From: Bacteroidota bacterium
Lineage (GTDB): Bacteria > Bacteroidota > Rhodothermia > Rhodothermales > UBA10348
Direction of reading: 5' to 3'
Length of the DNA stretch: 8,003 nt
Assembly (NCBI GenBank): GCA_027620595.1
Contig: JAQCDI010000109.1
Coordinates: forward strand, 1-8,003
Shown: in pieces, positions 1-5,697 of the stretch
Layout: every line of letters starts with the position of its first letter
Numbering within the stretch: the stretch's first letter is position 1
Translations under genes and position numbers: made by a program
Notes under the pieces: model-generated
What the model was told of the DNA's origin: nothing
Databases searched by the model: none
Seen by the model: only the letters and a program-made list of their open reading frames with translations

Positions 1-1
1 G

Positions 2-583
2 GGAGACCCGGAGGTGCAGCGCCTTTTGGCCGACAATGAGCGCTCGGTCATGGTGGACGCGTTGGTAAGCCGGATGTTGGACGAGGAAATGGGCGAGGGT
101 CCCGATGAGGCCGCCATCCAAACCTATTACGAGCAGCATCGCGACCAATTGGTCCTGCGGGAACCGTTCGTGAGGGTCATCCACCTGGTTTTCGAAGACG
201 CAGACTCCGCAGCGTCCGCCCGGCGTCTGTTGCTGTCCAGCCCTTCACTCGACCCGTATGCGTTGAGCGGCCTCAGTGATCGGCAATTGGATCCGGAGGC
301 GTTCTATCCCCAGCGTCAATTGTTCGCAGCCATCCCGGGATTGGGTGATGCCGTTGCCGCCCTCAGCACCGGGCAGGTGACGCCGGTGCTGGAACACGAT
401 GGAGCGCTCCATGTGGTCAAACTGACCGATCGCATGGATTCCGGTGCTGTACCTGCCCTGGACATGATCCGGGACGAGATCAGCCACCGGGTGGCCATCC
501 AGATGCGGAAACAGTTGTATGCACGGCAGGTTCAACGGCTCCGCACAAGGGCCATGGCTCGCGAGGAGTTGGAGATCCATTGA
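2..583 (+). CDS. PpiC/SurA-like periplasmic folding factor, C-terminal part (5' end outside window)
   Basis: This is the last 193 residues of a protein whose reading frame is open to the left edge, so the start is missing; the GTG at 14 is in frame but is probably an internal Val. The segment resembles the end of a PpiC/SurA-type peptidyl-prolyl isomerase. Helical sequence is followed at about residues 57-145 by a parvulin-like unit that opens with VIHLVF and closes with the usual ending (LSTGQVTPVLE, then GALHVVKLTDR with His137). A charged helical tail follows. The middle of the parvulin unit is degenerate: the usual S-D-P...GG-L-G stretch is absent, which suggests a chaperone role rather than isomerase activity. 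The family normally acts in the periplasm on exported proteins. The gene ends with a TGATG overlap with a small ORF and lies 189 bases before a clear SurA-like gene, so a folding-factor operon is likely. The family assignment is moderate because the N-terminus is unseen. Confidence 0.7.
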   Translation, partial: GDPEVQRLLADNERSVMVDALVSRMLDEEMGEGPDEAAIQTYYEQHRDQLVLREPFVRVIHLVFEDADSAASARRLLLSSPSLDPYALSGLSDRQLDPEAFYPQRQLFAAIPGLGDAVAALSTGQVTPVLEHDGALHVVKLTDRMDSGAVPALDMIRDEISHRVAIQMRKQLYARQVQRLRTRAMAREELEIH

Positions 584-762
584 TGTCCCGCGCAGCGTTT
601 GTCCTGCCGCTGGTGCCGAGCGGGCCTCCTGTCCTGATGGCATACGAAACGGAAGATTGGCCCGTTTTCCAGACGGTAACATTTCTTGATATGCGCCCTG
701 GTTTCCGTGCAGCCCGCGTGGGCCTGTCCTATTCATCCGAGGCCCTTCGCTTCACCGTCTGA
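583..762 (+). CDS. Doubtful small ORF (59 aa) between two folding-factor genes
   Basis: This ATG ORF starts inside the stop codon of the upstream gene (TGATG, a classic translational-coupling arrangement) and ends 10 bases before the surA-like ATG at 773. It encodes 59 residues beginning MSRAAFVLPLVPSG. I recognise no family, and it has no clear membrane segment or motif. By hand count about 64 % of its codons end in G or C, which is not decisive. The alternative is that 584-772 is simply the leader of the surA-like gene. A weak promoter-like arrangement (TTG at 657-659, TAAC at 677-680, ATTTC at 681-685) does not match the Bacteroidota consensus well. It is listed so that the gap is described; it may well not be a gene. 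Confidence 0.15.
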   Translation: MSRAAFVLPLVPSGPPVLMAYETEDWPVFQTVTFLDMRPGFRAARVGLSYSSEALRFTV

Positions 763-772
763 CATTCCTGGT

Positions 773-2128
773 ATGGCTCGTACCCCGGCTCTTGTACTGT
801 TTTTGATGCTCCTGGCCACCTTGGTATCCAGTGCCCGCCCCGCATGGGCGCAGGATGAGCGCGTCCTGGACGAGATCGTTGCGGTCATCGGCGACGATAT
901 CATTCTTCAGTCCGATGTGGATGGCATGGTGCTGGGGGTCATGAACCAGCAACAGATGGCTTGGTCCCAGGATCTGTGGGATGAGGCGCTTCGGCAGTTG
1001 ATCAACGAGAAGGTACTCGTCATCCACGCCAAGCGGGACACGAACATCGTCGTCACGGATCAGCAGGTGGACCAGATGCTGGACGCTCAGATCGACCAGA
1101 TCCAGCGCCAGGTCGGTGGTCAGGCCCGGCTCGAAGAACTCTACGGCAAGTCCCTGCTCGAAGTAAAAGCCGAGTTGCGGGAGGAATACCGGGATCGTCT
1201 TCTGGCGGATGAGTTGCGACGTACCAAGATCTCGAGCATCAAGGCCACCCCGACCGATGTCCGTGCCTGGTTTGATCTCATCCCTTCGGATTCCCTTCCC
1301 ACGGTGCCCGATCTGGTCCGGGTGTCGCACATCGTGCGTCTTCCTGTCGTTACCCAAGAGGCCCGGGATGAGGCAATGGAGATCATAACGGCGATCAGGG
1401 ATTCGGTGGCGGCCGGCGCGGCTACCATCGAGGAAATGGCCGAACTGTTCTCGGATGATCCGGGATCGGCACCCAACGGCGGTCTCTATGAGGACATGGG
1501 CCTCGATGAAGTCGTGCCTGAGTTTGCTGCGGTGGCTTCCCGCTCCCCCATAGGCGTGTTCTCCCGTGTATTCGAAACGCAATTCGGCCTGCACTTCCTG
1601 CGGGTAAATGCGCGTCGGGGAGACCGGATCGACTACAACCACATCCTGATCTCTTTCGACGATCGGAAAGTGGACGACCAGCCGGCCATTTCCCGACTTC
1701 AGGTACTCCGTGACTCCATTGTCACGAGCGGTGCATCTTTCGAGGCTTTGGCCCGTGAAGAGTCGGAAGAAGAGATGAGCAAGGCCCAAGGCGGGCGGGT
1801 GACGGACCCCAATTCGGGCGAACGCAACCTGTACCTGGAAGTCCTGGGAGGTCTATGGCAGCGCACGTTGGCGCCACTGGAAGAGGGAGGAATCTCCGAA
1901 CCCTCCGAAGTCCAGCTGCTGGATGGTCGCCGAGGGTGGCATATCGTTCGTCTGGACAAGCGGATTCCTGAACACCGCGTGGATATCAACACGGACTATG
2001 AACTCATCGAACAGCGGGCCCTGCAGGACAAACAAGCCCGGGTAATGGAGCAATGGCTCGACGAGTTGCGAACCTCCGTGTACATCGATCTGCGCGGGGC
2101 GGCCCGCGACCTCGTCCTTGCTCCCTGA
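773..2128 (+). CDS. surA: SurA-like periplasmic chaperone / peptidyl-prolyl cis-trans isomerase with two parvulin domains
   Basis: A 451-residue exported folding factor, predicted to hold unfolded outer-membrane proteins in the periplasm and to isomerise Xaa-Pro bonds. Residues 1-26 form a signal peptide: a hydrophobic core (ALVLFLMLLATLV) ending in AWA, with likely cleavage before Gln27. The SurA N-terminal domain follows, with the typical opening DEIVAVIGDDIILQSDVD at 33-50 and helices to about 175. Parvulin domain 1 spans about 183-283: SHIVRL with His186, then FSDDPGSAPNGG, then FGLHFLRV with His274. Parvulin domain 2 spans about 288-394: YNHILISF with His290, a GG at 340-341, and GWHIVRL with His390. 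A helical tail closes the protein. The total length is near that of proteobacterial SurA (about 430). The ATG at 773 is chosen because it sits directly before the signal peptide; an in-frame TTG at 686 would bury it. No Shine-Dalgarno sequence is visible. The gene is probably co-transcribed with moxR 28 bases downstream. Confidence 0.92.
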   Translation: MARTPALVLFLMLLATLVSSARPAWAQDERVLDEIVAVIGDDIILQSDVDGMVLGVMNQQQMAWSQDLWDEALRQLINEKVLVIHAKRDTNIVVTDQQVDQMLDAQIDQIQRQVGGQARLEELYGKSLLEVKAELREEYRDRLLADELRRTKISSIKATPTDVRAWFDLIPSDSLPTVPDLVRVSHIVRLPVVTQEARDEAMEIITAIRDSVAAGAATIEEMAELFSDDPGSAPNGGLYEDMGLDEVVPEFAAVASRSPIGVFSRVFETQFGLHFLRVNARRGDRIDYNHILISFDDRKVDDQPAISRLQVLRDSIVTSGASFEALAREESEEEMSKAQGGRVTDPNSGERNLYLEVLGGLWQRTLAPLEEGGISEPSEVQLLDGRRGWHIVRLDKRIPEHRVDINTDYELIEQRALQDKQARVMEQWLDELRTSVYIDLRGAARDLVLAP

Positions 2129-2156
2129 CACGCCGAACGACAATCTTTCTCCCTTC

Positions 2157-3146
2157 ATGGAAAACCCTACCTCTCCCGATACGGTAAAAGAGCTGGCCGC
2201 AGGCTATGACGTCCTGCGAAAGGAAATCGGCAAGGTCATCGTCGGTCAGGATGATATCATCCAGCAGATCTTCCTGAGTATGATCTGTCGGGGTCATGTG
2301 TTGCTGGTCGGTGTGCCAGGGCTGGCCAAGACGCTCCTGATCCACACCATCGCCGACGCGATCGACCTCCAATTCTCCCGAATCCAGTTTACACCCGACC
2401 TCATGCCGAGTGACATCACCGGCACCGAGATCATCGAAGAGGATGCCACCACGGGCCGGCGTCAGTTCAAGTTTGTCAAGGGACCTGTCTTTGCCAGCGT
2501 GGTCCTTGCCGACGAGATCAACCGTACTCCACCCAAGACGCAGGCCGCCTTGCTGGAAGCCATGCAGGAGCATCGGGTAACGGCCGCGGGACAGACGTAC
2601 AGCCTGCCGGAACCATTCTTCGTGCTGGCCACCCAGAACCCGATCGAACAGGAAGGCACGTATCCCTTGCCGGAAGCGCAGCTGGACCGCTTCATGTTCA
2701 ACCTGTGGCTCGACTATCCGACCTTTCAGCAGGAGGTCGATATCGTCCGCCAAACGACCAGCGCCAGACGTCCCGAGAAGAAAACGGTGATGAAAGGCGA
2801 AGACATTATCCGCTTCCAGACACTCGTTCGGCAGATTCCGGTAGCAGACAACGTCATCGAGTATGCCGTTCGTCTCGTGGGAAAGACGCGGCCGTCCGGT
2901 GGCATGGCGCCCGATTTCGTGCGGGATTACCTCAGCTACGGAGCCGGTCCGCGCGCGTCCCAATACCTGATCCTCGGAGCCAAGGCCCTGGCGGCCCTCG
3001 ACGGTCGATTGACACCTGGAATTGACAACGTGAACCGCATCGCGGTCTCTGTTCTGCGTCACCGCATCGTGACCAATTTCAATGCCGAGGCCGATGGCGT
3101 ATCCGCCGTGGAAGTGATCAACCGCATGCTGGAGGCCTCAGTCTGA
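2157..3146 (+). CDS. MoxR-family AAA+ ATPase
   Basis: A 329-residue cytoplasmic AAA+ ATPase of the MoxR family, whose members are thought to act as chaperones or maturation factors for protein complexes. The family opening is present (LRKEIGKVIVGQDDII, 20-35). Walker A is GVPGLAKT (52-59) and Walker B is VVLADE (115-120), followed by the family motif INRTPPKTQAALLEAMQEHR (121-140). Sensor 1 is ATQNP (158-162), next to the conserved IEQEGTYPLPEAQLDRF. Sensor 2 lies in GAGPRAS around Arg266. The length is normal and no key residue is missing. The ATG at 2157 gives the usual short N-terminus; a TTG at 2118 overlapping the upstream gene is less likely. MoxR genes are often followed by a DUF58 or VWA-domain gene, but here the next gene is an unrelated deiminase after 88 bases. 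The link to the upstream folding factors suggests a role in envelope biogenesis, which is inference. Confidence 0.93.
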   Translation: MENPTSPDTVKELAAGYDVLRKEIGKVIVGQDDIIQQIFLSMICRGHVLLVGVPGLAKTLLIHTIADAIDLQFSRIQFTPDLMPSDITGTEIIEEDATTGRRQFKFVKGPVFASVVLADEINRTPPKTQAALLEAMQEHRVTAAGQTYSLPEPFFVLATQNPIEQEGTYPLPEAQLDRFMFNLWLDYPTFQQEVDIVRQTTSARRPEKKTVMKGEDIIRFQTLVRQIPVADNVIEYAVRLVGKTRPSGGMAPDFVRDYLSYGAGPRASQYLILGAKALAALDGRLTPGIDNVNRIAVSVLRHRIVTNFNAEADGVSAVEVINRMLEASV

Positions 3147-3234
3147 GGCTGAATGCCCGCATGATCCGGATCGCAACCCGATAACCGCTCATCATCCGGT
3201 CCGGGATTCCTCGACGAAGGGCCAGATTGTACCC

Positions 3235-4581
3235 ATGCCCGCCACGCCGTCACCATATCCTGCCGAGGCCTTGGTCTCCCCGCTCAGAACCCTTTCCGCG
3301 GAATGGGTTCTCCTCCCGGACGGATGGCATCAGCGTATGGAGATCCGGTTCGATACCGACGGTGTGATCCACGACGTTGCTCCGGCAACCGGCTCGCCCG
3401 ATGAGGACCTCCTCGTACCGGGAATGATCAACGGACATTCGCACGTGTTCCAGTTGGATCTGATCGGTCGCAATCAGCGCTTCCAGCACCCGGGAGATGA
3501 TTTCTGGTCCTGGCGGACGGGTATGTACGCACTTGCATCGACGCTCACGCCCACGACACAGGAGGATGTGGCTTATCGGGCGTTCCGGGCAATGCTGGCC
3601 CATGGATACACCACCGTGTGTGAGTTCCATTACACTCATGGGGCCACCCGCCGCGACAATGGTGAAATGCCCGTCCTGATGTCTGAAGCCGTACTTCGAG
3701 CGGCCGAACGCGCCGGAATACGGATCCGTCTGCTCCCTGTCCTCTATCAGCAAGGCGGTTTCGGAGAGCGGCCGTTGACGAGGGAACAGCGGTCCTTCGG
3801 TTTGGACACGCAGGTATATCTGGGCTTGATGGATCATCTTCGGCACGAGGTACCCCTGTCTTCCCTGCAAACCCTGGGCTATGCGCCGCACTCCCTGCGT
3901 GCCGTAGGACTGGATGCATTGAGGGATCTGGTGGACCATCGCAACGAAACCGCCGCTGATGCTCCCATCCACATGCACATTTCCGAGCAGGTGCGGGAAG
4001 TCAATGAAGCGGTTCTCGGCCTCGGCCGACGCCCGGTGGAATGGCTGATCGACACCTTCGACCTCGATGCTTCGTGGTGCCTCGTACACGCCACCCACAT
4101 GTCTCCTGCCGAGCGCTCGGCGCTGGCTGCCTCCGGTGCTGTGGTATGCCTCTGCCCCACAACCGAAGCGGACCTCGGCGACGGGTACTTTTCGCTGCTT
4201 GACTGGTTGGCCCACCGTGGCACGTGGGCCATCGGAACAGATTCCAACGGGAGTGTCAACCCGGCTGAAGAGATTCGTCTGCTCGACTGGCACCAGCGGC
4301 TCCACACGAGGCGGCGCAATGCCTTCCAGTTCGATTCCTCACTCGGCGCAGGAACGCGACTGTTCCAACAGGCACTGGCCGGGGGCCGCCAGGCGGCATC
4401 ACTCCCCGTCGGACGCATCGAACCGGGCGCATTTGCCGATGTGATAGCTTTGCATCGCACACCACGACATGCCGACATGGCGGCCGACGACATCCTCAAT
4501 GCCTGGCTCTATTCGGCCAATCCCTCCTGGATCCGACAGGTCTATACCGAGGGCCAACCCCGTCTGACACCGACGCCCTGA
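3235..4581 (+). CDS. hutF: Formimidoylglutamate deiminase (histidine degradation)
   Basis: A 448-residue amidohydrolase-superfamily enzyme. It is predicted to hydrolyse N-formimidoyl-L-glutamate to N-formyl-L-glutamate and ammonia, the fourth step of the five-step histidine degradation route. HutF hallmarks run throughout: PGMINGHSHVFQ (62-73), DDFWSWR (88-94), CEFHYTH (129-135), LLPVLYQQGGFG (166-177), APHSLRAV (217-224), HISEQ (248-252), WCLVHATH (281-288), CPTTEADLGDG (307-317), GTDSN (334-338). Metal ligands are expected to be His68, His70, His248 and Asp336, with catalytic Glu251 and His285. Gln73, Arg94, Tyr133, His219 and Arg222 sit at the spacing I recall for substrate contacts in the characterised Pseudomonas enzyme, so the specificity call is firm. 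The ATG at 3235 leaves a 60-residue beta-strand N-terminal part, normal for the fold. No Shine-Dalgarno sequence is visible. No other hut gene is in the window; the next step would need an N-formylglutamate deformylase encoded elsewhere. Confidence 0.94.
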   Translation: MPATPSPYPAEALVSPLRTLSAEWVLLPDGWHQRMEIRFDTDGVIHDVAPATGSPDEDLLVPGMINGHSHVFQLDLIGRNQRFQHPGDDFWSWRTGMYALASTLTPTTQEDVAYRAFRAMLAHGYTTVCEFHYTHGATRRDNGEMPVLMSEAVLRAAERAGIRIRLLPVLYQQGGFGERPLTREQRSFGLDTQVYLGLMDHLRHEVPLSSLQTLGYAPHSLRAVGLDALRDLVDHRNETAADAPIHMHISEQVREVNEAVLGLGRRPVEWLIDTFDLDASWCLVHATHMSPAERSALAASGAVVCLCPTTEADLGDGYFSLLDWLAHRGTWAIGTDSNGSVNPAEEIRLLDWHQRLHTRRRNAFQFDSSLGAGTRLFQQALAGGRQAASLPVGRIEPGAFADVIALHRTPRHADMAADDILNAWLYSANPSWIRQVYTEGQPRLTPTP

Positions 4582-4593
4582 GCCGTGGCCGTA

Positions 4594-4615
4594 CCGGACT
4601 TCATGATGAAGCCGG
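4594..4615. terminator. Candidate bidirectional hairpin between convergent genes
   Basis: An inverted repeat lies between hutF and the convergent membrane-protein gene. The arms are CCGG plus CTTCAT on the left and ATGAAG plus CCGG on the right, with one unpaired A in the left arm and a tight centre. The hairpin begins 13 bases after the hutF stop and covers the last codons and stop of the opposing gene. Neither side carries a clear run of T, so it is not a textbook intrinsic terminator, but its place at a convergent junction makes a transcript-end role reasonable. Confidence 0.4.
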
Positions 4616-5671
4616 GGCGTCTTCCTTGCGGGATCCTTCCATCAGTTTTCCCCAGGGCCGGAGGCCTTCCAGGTTCTCCAGTACGATCTTGATGGTGGCC
4701 ATAAGCGGTACGGCCAGGACCATGCCCCAAATCCCCCAGAGCCACCCCCACAGGAACAGGGAAACCAGGATCAGGAGCGGACTCAGGTTGAGCGAGAAGC
4801 CCATGATGCGGGGTTCGACCACATTCCCCATGACCATCTGCGTCCCTCCCAGGCCCAGCAAGACACCCAGGGGCACGGAAAGCGAACTGAACTGCAGCAA
4901 GGTCAACACGAAGGGGAAGATGACGGCAAGCGTGCTGCCGATGTTCGGGATGTAGTTGAGGATGAACGCGATGAAGGCAAACACCAGTGGGAAGTCCACG
5001 CCCAGAATGAACAGGACCAGCCACGTGAGGGCTCCTGTGGCCAGGCTGATCAGCGTCTTTGTGACCAGATACTGGCGAACCTGCGAATCAACCGTTCGCA
5101 GTACGGATGCCATCCAGTCCGCATACTGCTCCGGGAAGGCGTGACGCACCTTGGTACCCAATTCACCGCTCGATCCCAGGATGAAGAGCATGAAGAGCAC
5201 GATGAGGAAGGTGGTGGTCACGAATGAAATGAAGGACCCTACCCCTGTCGTGATGGCGGCGGTCACCGAAGACAGTTGGATGGCATCGCTCCACTGGACA
5301 TCTCCAAGCGGTACATCGAAGCGATTCGCCCAGCCGATGATCGTGGATTCCAGTCCGTTGACAATAACGGACATCTTGGCTTCGTACTTGGGCAGTTCGG
5401 CCACGAAACTCACGGTACTTGCATACAGCACCCAGCCTATCAGGAACAGCGCCACAGAAAAGAGCAAAAGCACCCCAAACAGCGCAATGACCATGGGAAC
5501 GCGCTTTCCACGGAGCCACTCGATGACGGGCTTGAAGATGATCGAGAGCAGGACCGCCATGACAAAGGGCAACAACACGTCCCGGAGCTGGACCATCATG
5601 ACGCCCAGCACAAAAACGGCTATTACACCGAGGAACACATTTGCCAGATTGCTATTCTTGTCTCGAACCAT
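4601..5671 (-). CDS. AI-2E/PerM-family membrane transporter
   Basis: A 356-residue inner-membrane protein of the AI-2E family (PerM/TqsA-like, formerly UPF0118). Members have been linked to autoinducer-2 export or to Na+/H+ antiport, but most have no tested substrate. Hydrophobic segments lie at about 10-26, 32-49, 60-84, 142-166, 205-223, 227-258, 266-283 and 297-330. A soluble stretch at about 90-140 sits between the third and fourth segments, as is usual for the family. The C-terminal signature is clear: FILNYIPNIGSTLAV (236-250), GNVVEPRIMG (282-291), LSPLLILVSLFLWGWLWG (296-313) and GMVLAVPL (316-323). The length is typical. The ATG start at 5671 is 26 bases from the divergent peptidase gene and has no visible Shine-Dalgarno sequence. 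A cytoplasmic tail rich in charged residues ends in the hairpin shared with hutF. Family membership is sure; the substrate is unknown. Confidence 0.93.
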   Translation of the reverse strand: MVRDKNSNLANVFLGVIAVFVLGVMMVQLRDVLLPFVMAVLLSIIFKPVIEWLRGKRVPMVIALFGVLLLFSVALFLIGWVLYASTVSFVAELPKYEAKMSVIVNGLESTIIGWANRFDVPLGDVQWSDAIQLSSVTAAITTGVGSFISFVTTTFLIVLFMLFILGSSGELGTKVRHAFPEQYADWMASVLRTVDSQVRQYLVTKTLISLATGALTWLVLFILGVDFPLVFAFIAFILNYIPNIGSTLAVIFPFVLTLLQFSSLSVPLGVLLGLGGTQMVMGNVVEPRIMGFSLNLSPLLILVSLFLWGWLWGIWGMVLAVPLMATIKIVLENLEGLRPWGKLMEGSRKEDAPASS

Positions 5672-5697
5672 CGTTGCAAGGTCAGCGCGTCACGCTC
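5672..5697. other. 26-base divergent intergenic gap
   Basis: This is the only non-coding sequence between the divergent starts of the AI-2E-family gene (5671, - strand) and the M23 peptidase gene (5698, + strand). It is too short for two complete promoters, so at least one promoter must lie inside the opposite coding region, or transcription starts very near the start codons. I could not pick out a convincing -10/-35 or Bacteroidota-type promoter on either strand. Confidence 0.6.

Noticed and set aside
14..583. GTG at 14 as the true start of the first gene
   Set aside because: The frame is open to the window edge, and a start here would leave a folding factor without a signal peptide or N-terminal domain.
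245..736. A 163-codon - strand ORF opposite the first folding factor and the gap
   Set aside because: It is mostly a shadow of the + strand gene and shows no recognisable domain; only its first third covers the gap.
686..772. TTG at 686 as the start of the surA-like gene
   Set aside because: It would place 29 residues before a standard signal peptide; the ATG at 773 fits export.
2118..2156. TTG at 2118 as the moxR start, overlapping the surA-like gene
   Set aside because: It adds 13 residues not typical of the family; the ATG at 2157 gives the usual N-terminus.
3147..3234. Gap between moxR and hutF as a terminator or riboswitch
   Set aside because: It holds only a short palindrome (GATCCGGATC near 3164) and an ATSATCCGG direct repeat (3161 and 3191), with no stable stem followed by T residues and no recognisable aptamer.
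752..4305. Three long - strand ORFs (752-1789, 2004-3062, 3250-4305; about 350 codons each) opposite the surA-like, moxR and hutF genes
   Set aside because: Each lies in the register where its stops would require TTA, CTA or TCA codons in the sense gene, which are rare in GC-rich coding sequence. The sense strands encode clear families and the antisense products look like nothing known.
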